Source of the DNA: Prevotellaceae bacterium
GTDB lineage: Bacteria; Bacteroidota; Bacteroidia; Bacteroidales; Bacteroidaceae
NCBI GenBank assembly: GCA_021153165.1
Contig: JAGKTZ010000067.1
Location: forward strand, 1 to 10,310
Length of the DNA stretch: 10,310 nt
Direction of reading: 5' to 3'
Shown: positions 1 to 5,694 of the stretch, piece by piece
Position numbering within the stretch: position 1 is the stretch's first letter
Layout of the letters: the number at the start of each line of letters is the position of its first letter
Translations under genes and position numbers: made by a program
Notes under the pieces: model-generated
What the model saw: the letters and a program-made list of their open reading frames with translations, nothing else
What the model was told of the DNA's origin: nothing
The model's database searches: none

Positions 1-1320
1 ACCCTGCCCCACCGCCGCGCCGCCCTCGATGCACTACTGATGGTGCAGGGATGGCAGAGCAACACCTTCGAGGAAGTGGCTCATCCCGACGTTTTCCTGC
101 CCCACCAGCCCATCGAAGAAGATCTGACCCTGAACGGCCGCCTGCTACATGATAATGAAAAGATGAACCCCCTGGCAGATACGCCGCTACGCCTGAAGAT
201 GTATTCGCCCAAGGGCATGGCGCTGGAAGCAGAGGCCAAGAGTGATGCAGAAGGGCGATTTGCGCTGGTCAGTAATGTCGACTACACGGGCGATATGATG
301 GCGCAATTTACCGCAACCAATGCGGCGGGCAACCCCTTGCATTATCGCTTGATGCTGGACCGCTGGTTTGCCCCTGCGCCGCGAGATTTTCACGCCTCCT
401 CGCTCCGCATCCATCCCCCCTTGTCCATTGCGACAGAGATGACGGAAATATTGCCCTCGGCCGTCGAATTGTTTGAATGGACCGACACGATTCCGCAAGA
501 GGTAGGCCGCGTGTTGGGCGAAGCTGTAGTGAAGGGTAAAAAGAAGTACCGCGGCTTGCAAGGCAATCGCTACTCCTATGGCGGAGGCGAGAAGGCGGGG
601 ATGCGTCAAGGCGACTTTTTCATCAACCTGAACCGCGAATACGAACGCTACAAGGATATGGGTGGCGGCGCCGAATTCATCCTGGATTTTCTCGCCTTGC
701 TCGATAGCCGTGCCGAGACCCGCTGGACCGCCGAGAGCGATGCTGCGGCAGCGATGGCACAGATCACACCAGGGATGAATTATGGCGAATCCACGACGTC
801 GGGCGAAGGCACTGGCGGCGTGACGGAAAGTGCGGACGAGAACCTGCAAAAGGGGCTGAAATGGCGTGGGCGTACCACCGAGATTATGGTAAACAACGAC
901 CAGGTGAAATATGATTTGGCCACCGCCCCTGTGGAGTGGTTTCAATCCGTAGCCGTGGCGCCGGGACACAAGGCGGGCCGCTTCCGCGATCTCAATCCCG
1001 GCGAACAAACGCCCGACTATCTTATCCTGCTCTACGAGAATCCTGAATCCTATCGTATAGCGACAAAAAAAGGCGTAGAGAAACGCCGCATCAAGGGGTA
1101 CACACCCGCTACAAACTTCTATCACCCCGACTATCGCCGTCGCGATATGCCCGAAGATACAGATGTGCGCCGCACGCTGTGCTGGATGCCTTCGGTCAAG
1201 ACAGATGCCAACGGACGCGCATCAGTCATCCTATATAATAATGGTACGCCCGATCAGCAGATCCGTATCGTCGTGCGCGGCATATCTCCCCAGGGACATT
1301 TTATAGAGTTTGGCGAATGA
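1..1320 (+). CDS. C-terminal part of a large envelope protein (MG2 / carboxypeptidase-regulatory-like / TonB-plug-like family), 5' end outside window
   Basis: The frame is open from base 1, so the ATG at 40 is internal and 439 codons of a longer gene are visible. The start (ALLMVQGWQ) resembles the LLxQGWR segment of long Bacteroidales surface proteins that carry a macroglobulin MG2 domain and a degenerate TonB-receptor plug. Bases about 118-345 encode a carboxypeptidase-regulatory-like beta sandwich (LNGRLL...PLADTPLRL...DAEGRFAL). Bases about 860-1020 look like a plug remnant (EIMVNNDQ...VEWFQSVAVAPG). Bases 1120-1300 carry the conserved family tail: YHPDYRRRD, then RRTLCWMPSV, TDANGRASVILYNNG. 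Such proteins are thought to act at the outer membrane or periplasm; their substrates are mostly unknown. No membrane segment is seen in the visible part. The gene converges on DUF4294. Family assignment rests on recalled motif patterns and is fairly secure; function is not. Confidence 0.8.
   Translation, partial: TLPHRRAALDALLMVQGWQSNTFEEVAHPDVFLPHQPIEEDLTLNGRLLHDNEKMNPLADTPLRLKMYSPKGMALEAEAKSDAEGRFALVSNVDYTGDMMAQFTATNAAGNPLHYRLMLDRWFAPAPRDFHASSLRIHPPLSIATEMTEILPSAVELFEWTDTIPQEVGRVLGEAVVKGKKKYRGLQGNRYSYGGGEKAGMRQGDFFINLNREYERYKDMGGGAEFILDFLALLDSRAETRWTAESDAAAAMAQITPGMNYGESTTSGEGTGGVTESADENLQKGLKWRGRTTEIMVNNDQVKYDLATAPVEWFQSVAVAPGHKAGRFRDLNPGEQTPDYLILLYENPESYRIATKKGVEKRRIKGYTPATNFYHPDYRRRDMPEDTDVRRTLCWMPSVKTDANGRASVILYNNGTPDQQIRIVVRGISPQGHFIEFGE
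1282..1320 (+). repeat. Direct repeat copy 1 (coding, C-terminal tail)
   Basis: The last 12 sense codons plus stop of the envelope protein (ISPQGHFIEFGE, TGA). They recur 63 bases downstream, in the same frame, at 1345-1383. The two 39-base copies differ at 7 positions, and the final 20 bases, TTATAGAGTTTGGCGAATGA, are identical. Confidence 0.85.
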
Positions 1321-1344
1321 CGCAGACCTTGCTTTAACAAAATA

Positions 1345-1383
1345 ATCTCAGCCCTAGGGCATGTTATAGAGTTTGGCGAATGA
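1345..1383 (+). repeat. Direct repeat copy 2: orphan C-terminal tail after the stop codon
   Basis: Copy 2 reads ISALGHVIEFGE then TGA. It lies in frame with the upstream gene but after its TGA at 1318-1320; no stop interrupts the 20 codons between the two TGAs. Against copy 1, three of the seven base changes are silent third-position changes (ata/atc, tct/tca, gga/ggg), as expected if this was once translated. It also contains the perfect 10-bp palindrome GCCCTAGGGC (1351-1360). Best reading: the remnant of a tandem paralogue lost by deletion, or a local duplication. It has no start codon or ribosome site of its own. Confidence 0.75.
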
Positions 1384-1419
1384 AAAAAGTAGAGGCACAA
1401 TGCGACTGTACCTCTACTT
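1383..1419 (-). terminator. Intrinsic terminator of the DUF4294 gene
   Basis: AAGTAGAGG (1387-1395) pairs perfectly with CCTCTACTT (1411-1419), and a short ACA/TGT extension closes the loop. Read on the minus strand, the 9-bp stem runs directly into a T tract (complement of 1383-1388), the normal layout for a rho-independent terminator. It lies 32 bases past the DUF4294 stop codon. On the plus strand only a weak T tract follows after a gap (about 1432-1436), so it may also help end the convergent envelope gene. Confidence 0.7.
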
Positions 1420-1450
1420 GTATAGTGTTGATTTTTCTTGTTTCCTTTTA

Positions 1451-2086
1451 TTACAATTGTCCACTCTCTACCATACGCACTACGCGCTCGGTGAAGTAGT
1501 CGTCGCCCTCGGGATCGTAGCGTTTCGTCAAACTTTGACCGAAGAGCCACGCCAGCGCTTGGTAGGCATTGGCCTTGAACGAACCGATGAAGGCCTTCGC
1601 TATGTCGTAGCCCGTCTGATTGCACTCGCGGTCGATCAGTTTGACGAACAGTTTGCCCTGCGAACGGCTCATTTTCTTGAGCGTCGGTGTGTAAGTTTTG
1701 GTCAACTCCTTCTCCATCAAATCCAGGTGTGCCGCGCGAGCCTCCTTGGTGGGCAGTGTCTCGATATATTCATAAGTTTCGATGACGGTCAACTTTGCCA
1801 ATTTCGCCAAGGGTAGCAGTTTTTTCACATTTTGCACCAAGCGATTGTAGCGCTGCCTTTCCTTATCATTTTTGAATGTCAGTTCGGGATATTTATAGAA
1901 CGTCGGCATCACCACATGCGTGATGCTGTCGCCCCCATACAGGATGCGCCCCACCTGCACCTCCATAGCCGTAGCCGCCACCTCGCTTTCTTTCACTTCG
2001 GGCAGGGCGTCGACCTCTTGCGCTTGGGTTTGTGGCAAGCAGAGCAGGGCAAGTAGTACGCAGAGTATGTATTTGATTTTCTTCAT
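1451..2086 (-). CDS. Secreted DUF4294-family protein
   Basis: A 211-residue protein of a Bacteroidota family with no known biochemical role. Residues 1-22 form a signal peptide (MKKIKYILCVLLALLCL, then QTQA), so it is exported to the periplasm or envelope; the residue after the likely cleavage site is Q, not C, so it is not a lipoprotein. The conserved core covers residues about 70-211: TFKNDKERQRYNRLVQNVKK (70-89), ETYEYIETLP (103-112), SQGKLFVKLIDRECNQT (142-158), IGSFKA (167-172) and the ending ERVVRMVESGQL. The core appears mainly helical and charged. The frame continues upstream to an ATG at 2221, but the start at 2086 is chosen because it begins the signal peptide; the 45 extra codons show no family similarity. 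The gene diverges from rnr and ends at its own terminator. A near-consensus -7 box (TTTATTTG, minus strand, 2101-2108) lies just upstream. Confidence 0.88.
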   Translation of the reverse strand: MKKIKYILCVLLALLCLPQTQAQEVDALPEVKESEVAATAMEVQVGRILYGGDSITHVVMPTFYKYPELTFKNDKERQRYNRLVQNVKKLLPLAKLAKLTVIETYEYIETLPTKEARAAHLDLMEKELTKTYTPTLKKMSRSQGKLFVKLIDRECNQTGYDIAKAFIGSFKANAYQALAWLFGQSLTKRYDPEGDDYFTERVVRMVESGQL

Positions 2087-2145
2087 TTCGGGGCGAATGT
2101 ACAAATAAAAAGCGATTCTTGTGCATAATTTGTGCAGAGAAATGC

Positions 2146-2173
2146 TTGGATTAAAAAAAAATAACTTCCTTTG
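2146..2173 (+). promoter_or_regulatory. Possible promoter of rnr
   Basis: TTG at 2146-2148 and TTCCTTTG at 2166-2173 are separated by 17 bases. They resemble the Bacteroides -33 (TTTG) and -7 (TAnnTTTG) boxes, with one mismatch in the -7 box. If correct, transcription would start near 2180 and give a leader of about 140 bases before the rnr ATG. The start site is inferred, not shown. Confidence 0.35.
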
Positions 2174-2183
2174 TGAAAATAAA

Positions 2184-2282
2184 TCCCCTATCTCGCACAA
2201 ATTCCACGCCGATACAGCCAATGGGCGAACGAAAAGACGTCCTCAGCAGTGCATCGGAAGAGGTGCCAAAAAGTGCAGGGGA
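2184..2282 (+). promoter_or_regulatory. Possible structured 5' leader of rnr
   Basis: Three nested complementary pairs can be drawn: TCCCCT (2184-2189) with AGGGGA (2277-2282), GCAC (2195-2198) with GTGC (2273-2276), and CCGAT (2209-2213) with ATCGG (2253-2257). The right-hand arms of the first two are contiguous. Together they would fold most of the leader into one long-range hairpin and leave the A-rich stretch before the ATG single-stranded. No known riboswitch was recognised, and short pairings like these can arise by chance. Confidence 0.25.
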
Positions 2283-2317
2283 AGGGTATATTAAATAACG
2301 ATAAAAACGAAAAAACT

Positions 2318-4645
2318 ATGGCAAAAAGTAAAAAAATGAAGACTCCGCGTCTCACCAAAAAGGATATCCGCGGATTGCTGCTCGATCTGTTTGAAGAATC
2401 AATGGGCAGAAAGATAAATGTCAAGGACATCTTCCACTACCTACGTGCCGCGAATCATCCCGCCAAGATGCTCATCCTCGATGTGCTCAAGGAATTGGTG
2501 CTCGACGACTATCTGGCCACCGACGGTCAGGGTATGTATCAAACTGCCGCCCGCTCGCAGGTGATGGAAGGCACCTTTGTGCGCAAACGCAACGGCCGCA
2601 ACTCGTTCGTGCCCGACGACGGCGGACAACCCATATTGGTGTGCGAACGCAATAGTCACCACGCTCTCGACGGCGACCGCGTCAGCGTGACTATGCTGGC
2701 ACGACGCGGTGGACATACCCGCGAGGCGGAAGTTATCGAGATCCTGAAGCGCGCCAAAGACACCTTTGTGGGCGAACTGCAGGTGGAAAAGGGATTTGGC
2801 TTCCTGATCACCGAAGACCGCGCATTGGCGACAGATATATTTATACCTAAGGACAAACTGAAGGGCGGCAAGTCGGGCGACAAAGCCGTGGTGCAGATCA
2901 CAGAATGGCCCGAGAATAGCAAGAGCCCCATCGGACGAGTACTGGATATACTGGGCAAAAAAGGGGACAACGATACCGAAATGCACGCCATACTGGCAGA
3001 GTTCGGTCTACCCTATAAATATCCCGCACATGTGGAGGAGGCGGCCGAAAAACTCTCGGCAGACATCACACCCGAGGAGTTGGCACGACGCGAGGACTTC
3101 CGTGCGGTCACTACCTTCACCATCGACCCACACGATGCCAAGGACTTCGACGATGCCATATCTATCCGCCCACTAAGCGACTCCCTGTGGGAGGTAGGTG
3201 TACACATTGCCGATGTGTCGCACTATGTGACCGAAGGCAGTGTGATCGACCGCGAAGCCGAAAAGCGCGCCACCAGCGTATACCTGGTAGACCGCACCAT
3301 TCCGATGTTGCCCGAACGCCTGTGCAACTTCATCTGCTCGCTGCGTCCCAACGAGGAGAAACTGGCCTACTCGTGCATCTTCCAGATAGACCTGCAGGGC
3401 AACGTGCGCCACTGGCACCTGGCGCCCACAGTGATCTGTTCGGACCGCCGCTTCACCTACGAGGAGGTGCAGTACATCTTCGAGCGCAATGGCGACGCCT
3501 CGGAGTCCGACCTGGCACTGCCTGGCGAACATCCCACAGCGCTGCCGAAAGGGGCTAAGCCTGAGGGCGAATATGCCGACGAACTCCTCACCCTGAATCA
3601 CATTGCCAAGGCACTGCGTGCGAAGCGCTTCAAGGCAGGTGCTATCGGTTTCGACCGCCCCGAGGTGCGCTTCGAAATAGACGAGACTGGCCACCCCATC
3701 TCTACCTACATCAAGGTAGCAAAGGACGCGAATAAGTTGGTCGAAGAGTTCATGCTCCTGGCCAACCGTAGCGTGGCAGAAATGATCGGCAAGGTGCCTC
3801 GCGGCAAAAAGGCGAAAGTTCTGCCCTATCGTGTGCACGATGTACCCGATGTGGAGAAAATGGAAAAGCTCAGCGCCTTCGTGGCACGATTTGGTTACAA
3901 AGTGCGCACCGACGGCACCAAGACCGAAGTGTCCAAAAGCCTGAACCGCCTGCTCGAGGATGTGAAGGGCAAGCGCGAGGAAGGCGTGGTCGAACTGGTA
4001 GCCCTGCGCGCCATGCAAAAGGCCTACTACAGCGTACACAATATTGGCCACTACGGCTTGATGTTCCAGCACTACACACACTTCACTTCGCCCATCCGTC
4101 GCTACCCCGACACGATGGTGCACCGCTTGCTGAAGCGCTATGCCGAGGGCGGCCGTTCGGCTAATGCCAACAAATACGAAGACCTGTGCGAACACTCGTC
4201 AAACATGGAGCAATTGGCGACAAATGCCGAGCGCGCCAGCATCAAATACAAGCAGGTGGAATTCATGGCCGACCGCATGGGACAAGAGTTCGACGGCACG
4301 ATCTCGGGCGTGACCGAGTTCGGCCTCTACGTACAGGTGGACGAGAACGGTTGCGAGGGTATGATCCCCCTGCGCTCACTGCTCGACGACTACTACGAAT
4401 TCGACGAGCGCAACTACTGCCTGGTGGGTCGCCGTTTCCACCGCCGCTACGAATTGGGCGAGAAGGTGCGCATCCGCGTGGAGCGTGCCAACCTGGACCG
4501 CAAACTCCTGGACTTCGCCCTGGCCGACGACGAGCACGCACAGAACATCCAGGCGCGCAAGGACAAAGCCTCGGCACATGCCGGCAACGCCTTTGACCGT
4601 GGCGGCAAGGCGAAAGGCAAAAAGTCGCGCCGCCGTGGCCGCTGA
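2318..4645 (+). CDS. rnr: RNase R, 3'-5' exoribonuclease (RNB/VacB family)
   Basis: Processive hydrolytic 3'-5' exoribonuclease that degrades structured RNA and takes part in RNA quality control in the cytoplasm. The 775 residues show the full RNase R order: an N-terminal winged-helix-like region (about 10-75), two cold-shock-type RNA-binding domains (about 85-150 and 150-215, with KGFGFL and DIFIPKDKL), the RNB catalytic domain (about 255-600), an S1 domain (about 655-735) and a Lys/Arg-rich tail ending KKSRRRGR. The active-site motif DPHDAKDFDDA starts at residue 270, giving metal-binding aspartates D270, D276, D278 and D279. HFTSPIRRYPD (588-598) is the second RNB signature. Length is close to E. 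coli RNase R (813). The ATG at 2318 is preferred over an in-frame ATG at 2249 because the extra 23 codons are low-complexity and fall in the leader; an A-rich stretch precedes 2318. GC is about 58% in a sampled part. Followed by a strong terminator. Confidence 0.97.
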   Translation: MAKSKKMKTPRLTKKDIRGLLLDLFEESMGRKINVKDIFHYLRAANHPAKMLILDVLKELVLDDYLATDGQGMYQTAARSQVMEGTFVRKRNGRNSFVPDDGGQPILVCERNSHHALDGDRVSVTMLARRGGHTREAEVIEILKRAKDTFVGELQVEKGFGFLITEDRALATDIFIPKDKLKGGKSGDKAVVQITEWPENSKSPIGRVLDILGKKGDNDTEMHAILAEFGLPYKYPAHVEEAAEKLSADITPEELARREDFRAVTTFTIDPHDAKDFDDAISIRPLSDSLWEVGVHIADVSHYVTEGSVIDREAEKRATSVYLVDRTIPMLPERLCNFICSLRPNEEKLAYSCIFQIDLQGNVRHWHLAPTVICSDRRFTYEEVQYIFERNGDASESDLALPGEHPTALPKGAKPEGEYADELLTLNHIAKALRAKRFKAGAIGFDRPEVRFEIDETGHPISTYIKVAKDANKLVEEFMLLANRSVAEMIGKVPRGKKAKVLPYRVHDVPDVEKMEKLSAFVARFGYKVRTDGTKTEVSKSLNRLLEDVKGKREEGVVELVALRAMQKAYYSVHNIGHYGLMFQHYTHFTSPIRRYPDTMVHRLLKRYAEGGRSANANKYEDLCEHSSNMEQLATNAERASIKYKQVEFMADRMGQEFDGTISGVTEFGLYVQVDENGCEGMIPLRSLLDDYYEFDERNYCLVGRRFHRRYELGEKVRIRVERANLDRKLLDFALADDEHAQNIQARKDKASAHAGNAFDRGGKAKGKKSRRRGR

Positions 4646-4722
4646 TATATAGCCAGCCGTAGCATAGATCACACGCTGCGCAAAAAAGTCAAGACCTCGT
4701 GATAATTTTGCGACGTCTTGTT

Positions 4723-4764
4723 GAAAAAAGATCAGACCTTTTTCAAACAAGGTCTGACTTTTTT
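4723..4764. repeat. Head-to-head pair of the 21-bp repeat unit
   Basis: Bases 4744-4764 match unit 4 of the array at the right end of the window (10273-10293) at 19 of 21 positions. TTTTTCAAACAAGGTCTGA is identical at 4739-4757 and 10268-10286. Bases 4723-4743, read on the minus strand, are a second copy (A-tract, GGTCTGATC, T-tract). The two units abut exactly and in opposite orientation, which creates the terminator stem. Confidence 0.75.
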
Positions 4765-4765
4765 T
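4732..4765 (+). terminator. Intrinsic terminator of rnr
   Basis: TCAGACCTT (4732-4740) pairs perfectly with AAGGTCTGA (4749-4757) across an 8-base loop, followed by C and seven T (4758-4765). This is a textbook rho-independent terminator 87 bases past the rnr stop codon. An A-tract on the left (4724-4729) could pair with the T tract and make the element work in both directions. Confidence 0.88.
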
Positions 4766-4900
4766 GTGGGGGACGGATGGACAAGTCAGCAGGTGGAGGA
4801 GTTGATGGATTTTGAGTCACTGTACGTCGGGGAGGAACTGCGCTCCAAAACATCATTTGAAGTGTTCAGAAAAATACGGGTATTGGGTTTTCTTCCTTAT

Positions 4901-4935
4901 TTTGTGCCAACTTTCGTTTCTTTGTTGTATATTTG
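4901..4935 (+). promoter_or_regulatory. Promoter of the membrane protein gene
   Basis: TATATTTG at 4928-4935 is an exact match to the Bacteroides -7 consensus TAnnTTTG. A TTTG at 4901-4904 could be the -33 box, although the 23-base gap is slightly long. Transcription would begin near 4942, giving a leader of about 45 bases that ends in the A/T-rich AACAATATTATT before the ATG. This fits the initiation style of Bacteroidota, which lacks a Shine-Dalgarno sequence. Confidence 0.6.
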
Positions 4936-4989
4936 CCGATGTGTTAGTATTAACTGACAGACAGAAATAGATCCTAAAACAATATTATT

Positions 4990-5532
4990 ATGAGTCAAAA
5001 TTTTAATTCTCAGCCCTCAAGTGGCAAAGGTCCACTCTATGTCGTGATAGCTGTCCTGGCTGCGATGCTTTTCGCTACCGGTGTGGGTATAGCGGCCTAT
5101 TTCTTTTTTAAAGGTCAGCAACAGAAAAATGTTGCTATGACAGAAATGAATAAGGCTATCGAAGAACTGGAAAAGGCTAAAGAAGAGTTGGAGGAAAGTC
5201 AAATGCAGGTGACTAATTCAGGTAATACGAGACAGGGAAGTACTGTGAGTGGCAATGGTATGACTGGTGTGTATTATGGCACTATCGGCGACGACCACTC
5301 TGCTATATTGACGCTTAACAATGGTGTGGGTACTTATTCCTACTATAATGGTAACATCGTGCGCTATATTGAGGTGCAATCGTACACACCCAGTGGCAAG
5401 GTAGTAATCTATGCCTATGACCGAACCAATGGTGCATATGTCGGCAGACTGGATGGTGTGCTCACGTCGGGTAGGATCAAGGGTGTATTCACCAACAGCA
5501 AGGGGGCAAAGGTCAACTTTGATATGCAGTAA
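4990..5532 (+). CDS. Unrecognised single-pass membrane protein with coiled coil and beta-rich outer domain
   Basis: A 180-residue protein with no family recognised. A Ser/Asn/Gln-rich N-terminus (1-15) is followed by one strong hydrophobic helix (about 16-40) ending in YFFFKG. This is a signal anchor rather than a cleaved signal, since no cleavage motif or lipobox is seen. Residues about 48-75 form a short Glu/Lys coiled coil (EMNKAIEELEKAKEELEES), suggesting oligomerisation. A polar linker (76-90) leads to an approximately 90-residue domain (92-180) of alternating beta-strand pattern: GVYYGTIG, SAILTLNNG, GTYSYYNG, GKVVIYAYDR, GRLDGVLTSGRIKGVF, AKVNFDMQ. The repeated G-x-Y/F-x-G turns recall small lipocalin-like or meander barrels, which is inference. 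It has its own promoter, and transcription is separated from rnr by a terminator. GC is about 47%, between rnr and the transporter. Coding status is well supported by composition and promoter; function unknown. Confidence 0.8.
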   Translation: MSQNFNSQPSSGKGPLYVVIAVLAAMLFATGVGIAAYFFFKGQQQKNVAMTEMNKAIEELEKAKEELEESQMQVTNSGNTRQGSTVSGNGMTGVYYGTIGDDHSAILTLNNGVGTYSYYNGNIVRYIEVQSYTPSGKVVIYAYDRTNGAYVGRLDGVLTSGRIKGVFTNSKGAKVNFDMQ

Positions 5533-5592
5533 TCAAGTTATCGTGCGGGAGGGGTAGTATTCGCCCTGTATAGCCCGCCGTGTAGTAAATAT

Positions 5593-5641
5593 ACAGAAAT
5601 CCCCGCTCGGTGCGATAGGTGCGCTGAGCGGGGATTTCTGT
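5593..5641. terminator. Convergent-gene hairpin, probable bidirectional terminator
   Basis: ACAGAAATCCCCGCTC (5593-5608) pairs perfectly over 16 bp with 5626-5641. Inside the 17-base loop GCG (5612-5614) can also pair with CGC (5622-5624). It sits 60 bases past the membrane protein stop and 53 bases past the protease stop, so it serves both convergent genes. Neither side has a long T run, so efficiency is uncertain, but the stem length and position make a terminator role likely. Confidence 0.65.
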
Positions 5642-5694
5642 GGGTATTGAGGCGGCTGTGTGCCGTGTCGTGGCGTGTGGAGGTAGGAGCGCTC

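Larger units (their letters stand above)
4646..4989. other. Intergenic gap between rnr and the membrane protein gene
   Basis: A 344-base gap. It holds the inverted repeat pair and rnr terminator (4723-4765), a weaker upstream inverted repeat CAAGAC (4690-4695) / GTCTTG (4715-4720), and the promoter of the next gene around 4928. About 4766-4900 contains nothing recognised. A 79-codon open frame (4718-4957) spans this stretch but starts inside the terminator and ends downstream of the promoter box, so it is not called as a gene. Confidence 0.7.

Noticed and set aside
187..1125. Long minus-strand open frame of 312 codons opposite the envelope gene
   Set aside because: It is antisense to a frame with clear family motifs, and its translation shows low-information His/Gly/Arg-rich sequence without a recognisable domain.
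1318..1383. Selenocysteine at the TGA between the two tail copies
   Set aside because: No suitable hairpin directly follows the TGA and the protein is not of a known selenoprotein family; duplication explains the pattern better.
2087..2221. In-frame upstream extension of the DUF4294 gene
   Set aside because: The extension would bury the signal peptide, which begins exactly at the ATG at 2086.
2249..2317. In-frame upstream extension of rnr
   Set aside because: The 23 extra codons are low-complexity and fall in the leader; the ATG at 2318 begins an RNase R-like N-terminus and gives a normal length.
3173..4195. Minus-strand open frame of 340 codons opposite rnr
   Set aside because: A shadow of the GC-rich RNase R gene: it runs opposite the RNB catalytic motifs and has no domain of its own.
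4718..4957. 79-codon plus-strand open frame between rnr and the membrane protein gene
   Set aside because: Its first codons are the terminator repeat and its last ones overlap the next promoter; no promoter of its own lies upstream and no domain is seen.
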